Positions 16,325-24,989 of a stretch of DNA of 64,000 nt are shown here, in pieces. Numbering within the stretch: position 1 is the stretch's first letter; the number at the start of each line of letters is the position of its first letter. The notes beneath the pieces are model-generated. The model was given only the letters and a program-made list of their open reading frames with translations, searched no databases and was not told the origin of the DNA. The translations under genes were made by a program, and so were the position numbers. Origin of the DNA: Faecalispora jeddahensis (lineage in GTDB: Bacteria > Bacillota > Clostridia > Oscillospirales > Acutalibacteraceae); NCBI RefSeq assembly GCF_000577335.1, contig NZ_CBYL010000005.1, forward strand, positions 1 to 64,000, given 5' to 3'.

Positions 16325-18205
16325 ATGGTTCAAATTCTGATTATTATCCCTTACAGCCAGGTACAGGACAAAATGCGGCTTTGGGCGGAAAAAATAAGGG
16401 ACCCGGCAATTTCTGTACAAACGATGCACGTCTACGGTACTTCCAATCCCCCTGAACAATACCGTGACGCAGATATTATTGTTGCACGGGGCATGACCTG
16501 CAGCGCCCTACGCCGCCAATACCCCGAAAAGCACATTATAGAAATCAACATGACCAGCTTCGATGTGCTGGACGCCATTGCCGAAAGCAAACGAAGATAC
16601 CGCCCCCAAAAGGTAGCAGTGTGCATGCAGTCGGCCTCCATCATGGACGTTGCCAGCTTAGAGGAACTGTCAGGGCTTAAAATTCTTGCCTACGATGTCA
16701 CCAATGAATCACAATTGGAAGAAGCGCTGCGCGAAGGGCAGGCTGCAGGGGCCGAGGTCTTTGTCGGGGGGCTTACCCTGTGCCAGCAGTGCAGCAAACA
16801 GAATTTGGCGTGTACCCATATCAAAACCAGCGACCTGACTTTGGAACGGGCGGTATCCGAAGCGATCAGCACAGCACAAACCATCAATCAGGAACGTACC
16901 AAAACACTGGTGATTCAGTCGGTGCTGAACAACACCCCGGATGCTATTTTCGCTGTGGATAACGAGGGCTGCATTACCGCACTGAATGACCAGGCCTGCC
17001 ATTTATGTCATATTCCCGCACAAGAAAAGATGTATGGAAAAAAACTGGATCACTACTGCCCGGACATTGAATGGGAACAAGTCATTCTTTCTCGTACAGA
17101 GTCGGAAAAATTGCAGAATTTTTTTGGTTCGCTGTATTTTGTCCGCTGCCGCCCTATATTGATGGATGAGAACTGCGCGGGCGCGCTGATCACGGTCATG
17201 GCAGCCGATAAGATCCGCGCGGCAGAAACAAAAATCCGAAAAGAACTGACCACAAAAGGCCTTACTGCCAAATATAGCTTTGATAACATCATCGGCGTTT
17301 CCCCCGCTTTAAAAACAGCGCTGTCCATCGCTTACAAATACAGCCAGGTAGATGCCAACGTGCTTTTGGTGGGCGAAACCGGCACCGGAAAAGAACTGTT
17401 TGCCCACAGCATTCACCGGGCCAGCAAGCGAAGCCACCAACCCTTTGTGGCTGTCAACTGCGCCGCTCTGCCGGAAAACCTGCTGGAAAGCGAGCTGTTT
17501 GGCTATGTGGAGGGCGCCTTTTCCGGTGCTTCGAAAGGCGGTAAAATCGGCTTGTTCGAGCTGGCACATAAGGGCACTATCTTTTTGGATGAAATCGGGG
17601 AGCTGCCCATTGCCCTGCAGGCAAAATTGCTGCGGGCACTGCAGGAAAAAGAAATCCGCCGCATTGGCGACGACCGGGTCATTCCGGTGGATGTACGAGT
17701 CATTTCTGCCACCAACATTGATATCGAAAAGCAAATTGCAGCCCGGGAATTTCGTGCCGACCTGTTTTACCGGCTGAATTTGCTGAATTTGCAGGCGCCC
17801 CCTCTGCGTGAGCGCAGCGAAGATGTTATGGCGATGGCGGATTTTTTCCTGCGGCTGTTCGGGCAGGAATACAAAAAGAGTATTCCTGCCTTCTCCCCCA
17901 AGGCCATTGCTTTGCTGCAAAGCTATTCCTGGCCCGGCAATGCCCGCGAGCTTCGCAATTTCTGTGAAAAACTGATGGTGCTGAACGAAAGCCCCGTGGT
18001 GGACGATGTTCAGCTGCGAAACATGGGGCTTAGGGAATCACACCCACAGCCCGCCGAACCGATTTTGGAGCAGCCCGATAACGTAAGCCGGGAGCAGCTG
18101 GTGCAGCTTCTTTCCAGACAAAAGTTAAAGCAGGAGGATTTGGCGCGAATGCTGGGGGTCAGCCGCACTACCTTATGGCGCTGGGCAAAGAAACAGCAGC
18201 AATGA
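16325..18205 (+). CDS. Sigma-54-dependent transcriptional activator (PrpR_N-PAS-AAA-Fis)
   Basis: 626 residues. The N-terminal PrpR_N ligand domain covers about 1-180. A PAS-like segment follows (about 195-300, VLNNTPDAIFAVDNEG), then an AAA+ domain with Walker A GETGTGKE (about 349-356), the sigma-54 contact loop GAFSGA (about 397, a conservative variant of GAFTGA) and Walker B TIFLDEIGEL. The C-terminus has a Fis-type HTH with LARMLGVSRTTLWRWAKK. PrpR_N domains sense small acids. ATG 16325 is preferred to GTG 16316 on ribosome-site spacing. It stands between two sigma-54 promoters, so it probably activates both the transporter and the catabolic operon on binding the substrate. Confidence 0.93.
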   Translation: MVQILIIIPYSQVQDKMRLWAEKIRDPAISVQTMHVYGTSNPPEQYRDADIIVARGMTCSALRRQYPEKHIIEINMTSFDVLDAIAESKRRYRPQKVAVCMQSASIMDVASLEELSGLKILAYDVTNESQLEEALREGQAAGAEVFVGGLTLCQQCSKQNLACTHIKTSDLTLERAVSEAISTAQTINQERTKTLVIQSVLNNTPDAIFAVDNEGCITALNDQACHLCHIPAQEKMYGKKLDHYCPDIEWEQVILSRTESEKLQNFFGSLYFVRCRPILMDENCAGALITVMAADKIRAAETKIRKELTTKGLTAKYSFDNIIGVSPALKTALSIAYKYSQVDANVLLVGETGTGKELFAHSIHRASKRSHQPFVAVNCAALPENLLESELFGYVEGAFSGASKGGKIGLFELAHKGTIFLDEIGELPIALQAKLLRALQEKEIRRIGDDRVIPVDVRVISATNIDIEKQIAAREFRADLFYRLNLLNLQAPPLRERSEDVMAMADFFLRLFGQEYKKSIPAFSPKAIALLQSYSWPGNARELRNFCEKLMVLNESPVVDDVQLRNMGLRESHPQPAEPILEQPDNVSREQLVQLLSRQKLKQEDLARMLGVSRTTLWRWAKKQQQ

Positions 18206-18235
18206 AACATTTTGTTTCTTTTCGTTACATGTTAC
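18204..18235. promoter_or_regulatory. Upstream activating palindromes, copy 2 and a half-related site
   Basis: GAAACATTTTGTTTC (18204-18218) begins at the stop codon of the activator gene. It is followed by GTTACATGTTAC (18224-18235). The first is the near-twin of the 16114 element. It lies about 130 bp upstream of the sigma-54 promoter at 18338, a usual enhancer distance. Confidence 0.6.
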
Positions 18236-18337
18236 ATAGAAACGGGAGAGAGGATTCGCTCTTCGCCCTTTTGCAGGACGGTGGAATTGCCCGCTGTCCT
18301 GCTTTCTTTTTTTCTTTTTGTACCGGGTTCGTTCTGT

Positions 18338-18354
18338 TTGGCACGCTTCTTGCT
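18338..18354 (+). promoter_or_regulatory. Sigma-54 (-24/-12) promoter of the catabolic operon
   Basis: TTGGCACGCTTCTTGCT: a TGGCAC-N5-TTGC match with ten bases between GG (18340-18341) and GC (18352-18353). The start would be near 18365, about 60 bases before the first gene. Confidence 0.92.
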
Positions 18355-18427
18355 GTAATACCAGAGTGTGTGGAAATCATATGCAACCGCGGCAGTCCGG
18401 TAACCAGAAGAAAGGATGCCAGACAAT

Positions 18428-19435
18428 ATGAACACGAAACCAATTCTAGGAATCCTGTTGGGGGATTCCACCGGCGTGGGTCCGGAAATCGTGGCCAAAA
18501 CCGCCGCCAGCGGCTTTCTAAGCGAGCATTGCCGACCGATCATCATAGGCGACAACCGGATATTCGAAAATGCACTTCGTATGGTAAATGCAGCAGCACC
18601 CCATTACACCATCTCTGAAATTTCAGAGGCTGACTGGAGCAAAGGAATTCCTGTTCTGGACCAAAAAGATCAGGACCCTGCTGCGATTGAAATCGGTAAA
18701 ATCAATGCAGATTGCGGCAAAGCCGTGAATCGAATGATTCGGCTGGCGTGCCGGCTATGCCAGGATGGCGCAATTGAAGGCTTTTCCTTTGCACCTTTTA
18801 ATAAGTCCGCCATGATAGAAGGGGGCTGTACCTTCGAAAGCGAGCACCACCTGATGGCCGATATTTTCGGTGTGACCGGGCCCTTTGGCGAAATCAACGT
18901 TCTGGGCGACTTGATGACCACCCGTACAACAAGTCATATCCCCATCAGCGCAGTCAGCGAAAACCTGTCAATGGAACGAATCCTTCGGGCTATTCTGCTT
19001 TCTTACCAAACGGTAAAAGACACCGGCGTAGAGCACCCTGTTTTGGGCATCGCCGCACTGAACCCCCACTGCGGCGAAAATGGGCGCTGCGGCCGGGAAG
19101 AACTTGACATCATTGGCCCCACAGTAGAAAAAGCCCGCGAAATGGGGATGGATGTACAAGGCCCCTTCTCTGCCGACATTCTATTCATTAAGGCATTCCG
19201 CGGGGATTTTCATAGCGTTGTTACCATGTACCACGATCAGGGACAGATCGCTTTGAAACTAAAAGGCTTTGATCAAGGCATCACCATTGCGGGCGGTCAG
19301 CCCTACCCCATTGTTACCTGCGCTCATGGAACCGCCTATGACATTGTCGGAAAAGGCGTGGTGCATACCTCCGCTTTTGAAAATGCAGTAAAAATGGCCG
19401 CCAAAATGGCGGTACATAAGGGGACAAATTCCTGA
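18428..19435 (+). CDS. PdxA-family NAD-dependent dehydrogenase (PdxA2-like)
   Basis: 335 residues of the 4-hydroxythreonine-4-phosphate dehydrogenase family, starting NTKPILGILLGDSTGVGPEI. The three metal-binding histidines are visible in SEHHLMADIF, LNPHCGENG and TMYHDQGQI. Family members oxidise a secondary alcohol and then lose CO2. PdxA2 enzymes act on D-threonate or D-erythronate 4-phosphates rather than in vitamin B6 synthesis. The catabolic neighbours point to such a role, although no DUF1537 sugar-acid kinase is encoded in this window. ATG 18428 is chosen over 18416 because the latter lies against the ribosome site. Confidence 0.88.
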   Translation: MNTKPILGILLGDSTGVGPEIVAKTAASGFLSEHCRPIIIGDNRIFENALRMVNAAAPHYTISEISEADWSKGIPVLDQKDQDPAAIEIGKINADCGKAVNRMIRLACRLCQDGAIEGFSFAPFNKSAMIEGGCTFESEHHLMADIFGVTGPFGEINVLGDLMTTRTTSHIPISAVSENLSMERILRAILLSYQTVKDTGVEHPVLGIAALNPHCGENGRCGREELDIIGPTVEKAREMGMDVQGPFSADILFIKAFRGDFHSVVTMYHDQGQIALKLKGFDQGITIAGGQPYPIVTCAHGTAYDIVGKGVVHTSAFENAVKMAAKMAVHKGTNS

Positions 19436-19451
19436 CGGAAGCAATCAAACA

Positions 19452-19539
19452 GAAAGACCTTAGGGAAGCAAAGAGCCGCCAGAAAATGAGAGCAGCCTGT
19501 GTGATTAATGAGGCAGGGGAATGAGCCCTAAGGTCTTTC
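19452..19539 (+). other. Long intercistronic stem (14 bp) in the sigma-54 operon
   Basis: GAAAGACCTTAGGG (19452-19465) is perfectly complementary to CCCTAAGGTCTTTC (19526-19539), enclosing 60 bases that can fold further (CCTG/CAGG at about 19496-19517). Directly after it, CCTTG-CTG-CAAGG can form a small hairpin containing part of the ribosome site of the next gene. It may control stability or translation of the downstream genes; this is inference. Confidence 0.6.
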
Positions 19540-19563
19540 CTTGCTGCAAGGAGGATCAAAACG

Positions 19564-20430
19564 ATGAAGCTATGTTATCAGGTCGCTACACCGGATGTTG
19601 CGATCGCACCGTCTGTTACAGCATTCCAAGGGGATTTGGAGCACACCTTTTCCCGTTTGGCAGCCATAGGGTACGATGGCGCAGAGCTTATGACGCTAAA
19701 TCCCGCCGAATTGGATTGGAATACCGTCAAAAATACCGCAGAGCGTTACGGGCTTACGATTCCTCTGGTCTGTACCGGGGAAGTTTTTGGCCAGCTGGGG
19801 CTGTCTTTTGCCCACCGGGACGAAAGCATCCGACGGGCTGCGGTAGACCGGGTAAAAGAAATCATTGCATTTGCCGGTTTTTTGGGAGCAAACGTAAATA
19901 TCGGCCGGGTACGGGGCCAATATTCTGACGACATCCCAAAAGAGCAAAGCTACCAATGGGCCGTTGCCGCTCTGCAGAAAATCAGCAACAGTGCAGAAAA
20001 AGAGAATGTGAAAATTGCAGTCGAAACCGTTACCATTATGCAGACGAATTTTATCAACACACTGGAAGAGGCGGTGCGGCTGGTTCAGGATGTAAACCGC
20101 CCAAACTTTGGCCTGATGATGGATGTCTTTCACTTAAATCTGGAAGAAAAGAACATATACGACGCCATTTGGAAATACCGGAACTACAATCTGCACGTTC
20201 ATTTGGCAGATAACAACCGGCGCTACCCCGGGCATTGCGGGCTGGATTTTTTGAAAATCATACAGTGTTTTTGCAACGCAGGGTATGATGGCGCTTTCAG
20301 CACCGAAATTTTTCAAATTCCCGATCAGGAAAAAGCCGCGCAAGGCGCTATGGCCTATTTGGGGCCGATTTTGAAAAAGGTATACGGGCGCCCCTATTCC
20401 CCCTCTGCTTTGGAGGTGGATATTTCTTGA
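19564..20430 (+). CDS. Sugar phosphate isomerase/epimerase family TIM-barrel protein (first)
   Basis: 288 residues, AP-endonuclease-2-like TIM barrel (PF01261). Candidate metal ligands are the Glu in IAVETVTI, the Asp in LMMDVFHL, the His in HVHLADNN and the Glu in FSTEIFQ, the pattern of hydroxypyruvate or tagatose isomerases/epimerases. The family also includes 3-oxo-acid decarboxylases such as OiaC, so an isomerase is not certain. A good AAGGAGG precedes the ATG. It overlaps the next gene by four bases. The likely job is interconverting or splitting the imported sugar acid or a ketose derived from it. Confidence 0.82.
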   Translation: MKLCYQVATPDVAIAPSVTAFQGDLEHTFSRLAAIGYDGAELMTLNPAELDWNTVKNTAERYGLTIPLVCTGEVFGQLGLSFAHRDESIRRAAVDRVKEIIAFAGFLGANVNIGRVRGQYSDDIPKEQSYQWAVAALQKISNSAEKENVKIAVETVTIMQTNFINTLEEAVRLVQDVNRPNFGLMMDVFHLNLEEKNIYDAIWKYRNYNLHVHLADNNRRYPGHCGLDFLKIIQCFCNAGYDGAFSTEIFQIPDQEKAAQGAMAYLGPILKKVYGRPYSPSALEVDIS

Positions 20431-21086
20431 AACGAATCGCTTTGCTGCATACCGTCCCCAGTGTTTTTCTTTCTTTTGCAGAACGCATCCGCACTGCTTT
20501 GCCGGGTGAGGATTTGAACATCCACAATACATTGGATGAATTTTTGGCTTCGGACGCGAATGTACGGGGCTTTACCCGAAACAACCGCAACCGGTTGTTT
20601 CATCTGCTGAAAGCGATCGAGCTGGAAGAACCGGACGTGATTGCCGTTACCTGCTCGACGCTCACTCCTGAAGTTGCGCGCATCCGGCCTTTTCTTTCGG
20701 TGCCTTTGATTGCAATAGACGACGCCATGACGAAAAAGGCCGTTACCCTGGGCAGTAAAATCACAGTGATGGCAACGGCACAAAGCACTGTAGAACCCAC
20801 TTGTCAAAAGCTTTTGGAGGAGGCCGCCAAAATTGGCAGAAAGGTGGAGCTTTCCCATATGGTGTGCCACGACGCATACGAAGCCATCAAACAGATGAAT
20901 CAGTCGGCTCACGATGCGATTTTACGCAAAGCGGCTGGGGGAATCCACGGCCAGGATGTCGTTGTACTGGCACAGGCTTCTATGGCACATATGGAAAAGG
21001 AACTCGCTGCTATTTGCGGAGTTCCGGTTCTGTCCAGCCCCGCGCTTTGTGTCGAGCAGATTGTTCATACACTTTATCTATCATAA
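20427..21086 (+). CDS. Asp/Glu racemase superfamily protein lacking one catalytic cysteine
   Basis: 219 residues, starting at TTG (20427) in a TTGA overlap with the previous stop, with GGAGG upstream. The N-terminal catalytic motif is present (VTCSTL, Cys 76). The second cysteine, usually in a LGCxGM motif, is replaced: here the sequence is VLAQASM, with Gln 183 at that position. Racemases of this superfamily need both cysteines for two-base catalysis, whereas arylmalonate decarboxylase has only one (the C-terminal one). The protein is therefore more likely a lyase, isomerase or decarboxylase than a racemase. Its place in the operon supports action on the imported acid. Confidence 0.75.
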   Translation: MKRIALLHTVPSVFLSFAERIRTALPGEDLNIHNTLDEFLASDANVRGFTRNNRNRLFHLLKAIELEEPDVIAVTCSTLTPEVARIRPFLSVPLIAIDDAMTKKAVTLGSKITVMATAQSTVEPTCQKLLEEAAKIGRKVELSHMVCHDAYEAIKQMNQSAHDAILRKAAGGIHGQDVVVLAQASMAHMEKELAAICGVPVLSSPALCVEQIVHTLYLS

Positions 21087-21152
21087 TAACATACTTCCAA
21101 TCACCAACCAATGCAAAAACCCCCGGCTTTTGCGGAACGGAGGATTCATTTT

Positions 21153-21995
21153 ATGAGCATCAGTGAAACGCGGCTGGCAGAGCTGAACACTTTCTGCCAC
21201 CGCCTGCGCAGTGAGCTGATCGACACGCTGCACAGCGTGCAGACCGGTCACCCGGGAGGGTCCCTCTCTTGCTGCGAGATTTTAGTCACTTTGTACTTTC
21301 ACCATTTGCGGATCGATCCCCGAAACCCGCAAATGGAAGACAGGGACCGCTTTGTACTGTCCAAAGGGCATGCGGCCCCCATGCTGTATCTTTGCCTTGC
21401 CCATAAGGGATTTTTTCCCTTGGTGGATATCAAAACCCTGCGCCAAATGGGCAGCCACCTGCAAGGCCACCCCTGCGCCCATAAAACCCCGGGGGTAGAG
21501 CTTTCTACCGGCCCATTGGGTCTGGGGCTTTCCGCTTCGGTGGGTATGGCGGAGTCCGCCCGTCTAAACAAATTGGATTACCAGGTGTACACGCTTTTAG
21601 GTGACGGTGAAATCCAGGAGGGCGTTATCTGGGAAGCCGCCATGACCGCAGCCAAACTGAAAACCCCGAATCTCGTCGCCATTCTGGATCACAACGGCGT
21701 TCAGCTGGATGGCACGAATGAAGAAATCATGCCTATGGGGGACATTGGCGCCAAATTTGCTTCTTTCGGCTGGCATGTCCTTTCCGCCGACGGGCACGAC
21801 ATTGCATCGCTTTCCAACGCTTTGGAGGAAGCCAAAGCCTACACCGAAGGCCCCGTCGTCATCCTTGCCAAGACGGTCAAGGGAAAGGGTGTTTCGTTTA
21901 TGGAGGGCAAAAACAGCTGGCACGGCAGACCGATTTCGGACGCAGAGTACGAAAGCATACAGAAGGAATGGAAAGGAGCTGGTAACCATGGGTAA
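21153..21995 (+). CDS. Transketolase, N-terminal (TPP-binding) subunit
   Basis: 280 residues, the first half of a split transketolase. It has the HPGGSLSC substrate loop, LSKGHAAPMLY, a central HLQGHP block, and the TPP/Mg motif GDGEIQEGVIWEAAMTAA (about 150-167) followed by LDHNGVQLDG. Split transketolases (two genes) are common in Firmicutes and occur in special pathways such as sulfoquinovose and apulose degradation. ATG 21153 follows CGGAGG. It overlaps the C-terminal subunit gene by eight bases. Confidence 0.93.
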   Translation: MSISETRLAELNTFCHRLRSELIDTLHSVQTGHPGGSLSCCEILVTLYFHHLRIDPRNPQMEDRDRFVLSKGHAAPMLYLCLAHKGFFPLVDIKTLRQMGSHLQGHPCAHKTPGVELSTGPLGLGLSASVGMAESARLNKLDYQVYTLLGDGEIQEGVIWEAAMTAAKLKTPNLVAILDHNGVQLDGTNEEIMPMGDIGAKFASFGWHVLSADGHDIASLSNALEEAKAYTEGPVVILAKTVKGKGVSFMEGKNSWHGRPISDAEYESIQKEWKGAGNHG

Positions 21996-22929
21996 TCTGA
22001 TCTCCATTCGGGACGCTTACGGAAATGCGCTGGCCCGCCTGGGTGAGTCAAACCCGAAGGTAGTCGTACTGGAAACCGACGTTGGCTCCTCCACCAAAAG
22101 CGCCGTGTTCGGCAGCAAATACCCGGAGCGGTATTTTAACATTGGCATCTCTGAGCTGGATATGAACGCCATGGCGGCAGGATTTGCTTCCTCCGGGTTG
22201 ATTCCCTTTACCAATACCTTCGCCATTTTTACGGCTTTGCGGGGCGGTGACCCAATCAACAGCCTGATTTGCTACGATAAGCTAAATGTAAAGCTGGCGG
22301 GCGCCTACAGCGGTCTTTCCGATTCTTACGATGGCGCCAGCCACCATTCCACCTGCGACATATCGGTATTGCGTGCCTTACCGAACCTGACCATTCTTTC
22401 TGTGTGTGACCCGGTCGAAACGGAAAAAGCCGTATTTGCCGCCGCCGCCCATCCGGGCCCGGTGTATCTGCGGCTAAGCCGTGCGGCTACCCCCACCATC
22501 TTTGACGAAAGTTATTCGTTCGAAATTGGCAAGGGCGTGGTTTTGCGGGACGGAAACGACGTCACCATTTTTGCAACCGGATACCCGGTTCACAAAGCGC
22601 TGGAAGCGGCCGAGCTTTTAGAAAAAGACGGCATTCATGCCCACGTGGTAAATCTGCACACGATCAAACCGTTGGACGAAGAGCTGGTAATCCGCTGCGC
22701 GGCGGAGACCGGGGCAGTCGTCACCGCCGAAGAGCACAGCATCTATGGCGGTCTGGGCGGAGCAGTTGCAGAAGTGCTGGCGCGCGAGTGCCCCACTCCA
22801 ATGGAATTTGTGGGTACCTCTACTTACACTGAAAGCGGCGATTATGAAGAACTGCTTGCGAAATATGGACTGAACGGCCCTGCTATTTACCGCAAGGCCA
22901 AACAGGTATTCCAGCGCAAAAAGAAATGA
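21988..22929 (+). CDS. Transketolase, C-terminal (pyrimidine-binding) subunit
   Basis: 313 residues, starting MGNLISIRDAYGNALARL after AAAGGAG. ERYFNIGISELDMNAMAAGF carries the catalytic glutamate that contacts the TPP aminopyrimidine. The C-terminal domain has VVNLHTIKPLDEELV and TAEEHSIYGGLGGAVAE. With the N-terminal subunit it moves a two-carbon ketol unit between sugars, or takes it from hydroxypyruvate. Its co-transcription with glycerate-forming enzymes suggests a C2-transfer step in the catabolic route rather than the general pentose phosphate pathway. Confidence 0.93.
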   Translation: MGNLISIRDAYGNALARLGESNPKVVVLETDVGSSTKSAVFGSKYPERYFNIGISELDMNAMAAGFASSGLIPFTNTFAIFTALRGGDPINSLICYDKLNVKLAGAYSGLSDSYDGASHHSTCDISVLRALPNLTILSVCDPVETEKAVFAAAAHPGPVYLRLSRAATPTIFDESYSFEIGKGVVLRDGNDVTIFATGYPVHKALEAAELLEKDGIHAHVVNLHTIKPLDEELVIRCAAETGAVVTAEEHSIYGGLGGAVAEVLARECPTPMEFVGTSTYTESGDYEELLAKYGLNGPAIYRKAKQVFQRKKK

Positions 22930-23011
22930 TTTTAGCTTTTCGCACACAAATCGCAGGGTAAATTGTTGTCATTCACAACACAAAGTGATATATAAAAAGG
23001 AGTGGAAATGT

Positions 23012-23914
23012 ATGAAAGATTCGATTCACAAGTATTTTCAGGTCGGTACCATCCATTGGATGGCTTTTCCGCCTGCACGGTATGATTCACTCGAGTCGCT
23101 TCAGTTGATTGCACAGGACGATTTTTTTGATGCAATCGAGCTTTCACAAATCAAAGACGACGCCTTGCGAAAGGCAACGAAAGAAATTTTAGAGCAATCC
23201 CATTTAAAAGTATGCTATGGCGCGCAGCCCCGGCTGTTGGGGCCAAAGCTGAACCCCAATGCCATTGCCGAAGAAGAGCGTGTTCTGGCAGAGCAAACGT
23301 TGCTGGAAGCTTTGGACGAAGCAGAATATTTGGGTGCGAAAGGCATTGCCTTTTTGGCCGGAAAATGGGAAGAAACAACAAAGGATCAAGCGTATTCCCA
23401 ATTGATAAAAACCACCCGCAATGTGTGCAGACACGCAGCCGAAAAAGGCATGATCGTAGAGCTCGAGGTCTTTGACTTTGATATGGATAAGGCCGCACTC
23501 ATCGGCCCGGCCCCTTATGCGGCAAAGTTTGCTGCCGATGTACGCACCTACTGCAACAATTTTGGCCTTATGGTAGACCTTTCGCACTTCCCCACAACGT
23601 ATGAAACCAGCAAATTTGTCATTCAGACCTTACGGCCTTACATCACCCATCTGCACATGGGCAACGCCGTGGTAAAAGAAGGCTTTGATGCATACGGTGA
23701 CCTGCACCCGCGCTTTGGGTATCCAAACAGCGCCAATGACACCGAACAGCTTTTGGACTTTTTTACCGTGCTAAAAGAAGAAGGCTTTTTCAACGCGAAG
23801 AATCCTTTGGTGCTTTCCTCAGAGGTTTCCCCCCGTCCCCACGAGGATGCCCACATCATTTTGGCCAACACCAAGCGGGTCGTCAACCGCGCATGGGCAT
23901 TGCTGGAGGATTAA
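23012..23914 (+). CDS. Sugar phosphate isomerase/epimerase family TIM-barrel protein (second)
   Basis: 300 residues. It has the same superfamily fold as the 19564 protein but is clearly different in sequence. Candidate ligands are Glu in VELEVFDFD, Asp in LMVDLSHF, His in THLHMGNA and Glu in LSSEVSPR. A second His (DLHPRFGYP) lies near the active site. ATG 23012 follows AAGGAG; the frame opens at 22985 without a ribosome site. Two paralogous barrels in one operon suggest two successive isomerisation, epimerisation or decarboxylation steps. Confidence 0.8.
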   Translation: MKDSIHKYFQVGTIHWMAFPPARYDSLESLQLIAQDDFFDAIELSQIKDDALRKATKEILEQSHLKVCYGAQPRLLGPKLNPNAIAEEERVLAEQTLLEALDEAEYLGAKGIAFLAGKWEETTKDQAYSQLIKTTRNVCRHAAEKGMIVELEVFDFDMDKAALIGPAPYAAKFAADVRTYCNNFGLMVDLSHFPTTYETSKFVIQTLRPYITHLHMGNAVVKEGFDAYGDLHPRFGYPNSANDTEQLLDFFTVLKEEGFFNAKNPLVLSSEVSPRPHEDAHIILANTKRVVNRAWALLED

Positions 23915-23957
23915 ATATCGTTTTCCAGCCAATCAAATTCAGAACGGAGGCCTTGTC

Positions 23958-24914
23958 ATGAAAATCGTCATTTTAGACGGTTACACCGAAAATCCCGGCG
24001 ATTTAAGCTGGGATGGCTTTGCGGCATTGGGTGAACTGACAGTATACGACCGCACCCCTGCCGATCAAATTCTTTCGCGCATTGGCGACGCGGAAATTGT
24101 GATTACGAATAAAACCCCGCTTACCCGCGAAACATTTGCCGCCTGCCCCGGCATCCGTTATGTGGGTGTGCTGGCTACCGGCTATAACGTAGTGGATATT
24201 GAGGCCGCTAAGGAAAAGGGAATTCCGGTCACTAACATTCCTACTTACGGCACCACTGCCGTTGCACAGATGGTGTTTGCCCTGCTGCTGGAAATCTGCC
24301 ATCACGTCGGCGAACATTCCGAAGCCGTTCATCGCGGAGAATGGACCAACAGCCCCGATTTTTGCTTTTGGAATACCCCGTTGATCGAACTGGCGGGCAA
24401 AACCATAGGCGTGATCGGCTTTGGACGAATCGGGCAAAACACGGCACAGATCGCCAGGGCCTTTGGCCTGCATGTATTGGCCTATGACGAGTACCCGAAC
24501 GACGCTGCCCGTGCTTTGGGCGACTATGTCACACTCGATGAACTGCTGGCGCAATCGGATATTATTTCCCTGCACTGCCCGCTGTTTTCGTCTACCGAGG
24601 GGATCATCAACAAAGACAGCATCGCGAAAATGAAGGATGGGGTCATCCTGATCAATACTTCTCGCGGCCCGCTGGTTGTAGAGGCCGATTTGGCACAGGC
24701 TTTGAATTCCGGCAAGGTGTACGCTGCGGGGTTGGATGTAGTAGCCACAGAGCCGATTCGAGCAAACAATCCATTGCTGAACGCCAAAAACTGCATCATC
24801 ACCCCCCACATTGCCTGGGCGCCCAAAGAGAGTCGCGCCCGCCTGATGGATATTGCGGTGAACAACCTGAAGGCGTTTTTGGAGCAAAAACCGGTGAACG
24901 TGGTAAACGCATAA
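23958..24914 (+). CDS. D-2-hydroxyacid dehydrogenase, glycerate dehydrogenase/hydroxypyruvate reductase-like
   Basis: 318 residues, NAD(P)-dependent. The Rossmann motif GVIGFGRIGQNTAQIA (about 149-164) is present. The catalytic triad is Arg in NTSRGPLV, Glu in ATEPIRANN and His in ITPHIAWA. The pattern matches glycerate dehydrogenases. In this operon it probably reduces hydroxypyruvate or tartronate semialdehyde-type products to D-glycerate, which the kinase encoded next would phosphorylate. ACGGAGG lies seven bases before ATG 23958. The frame opens further upstream without a start signal. Confidence 0.88.
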   Translation: MKIVILDGYTENPGDLSWDGFAALGELTVYDRTPADQILSRIGDAEIVITNKTPLTRETFAACPGIRYVGVLATGYNVVDIEAAKEKGIPVTNIPTYGTTAVAQMVFALLLEICHHVGEHSEAVHRGEWTNSPDFCFWNTPLIELAGKTIGVIGFGRIGQNTAQIARAFGLHVLAYDEYPNDAARALGDYVTLDELLAQSDIISLHCPLFSSTEGIINKDSIAKMKDGVILINTSRGPLVVEADLAQALNSGKVYAAGLDVVATEPIRANNPLLNAKNCIITPHIAWAPKESRARLMDIAVNNLKAFLEQKPVNVVNA

Positions 24915-24932
24915 TCCTCTGCCCATATTTCA

Positions 24933-24973
24933 TAGAAGTACAGCGGCAGGGATTCCCTGCCGCTGTACTTCTA
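24933..24973 (+). other. 20-bp perfect hairpin between hydroxyacid dehydrogenase and glycerate kinase genes
   Basis: TAGAAGTACAGCGGCAGGGA is followed by one base and its exact complement. No U run follows, so it is not a standard terminator. It probably protects or partitions the polycistronic mRNA. Its core GCGGCAGGG/CCCTGCCGC also occurs in the terminator at 2556-2591. Confidence 0.75.
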
Positions 24974-24989
24974 AAAAGGATAGATGATC

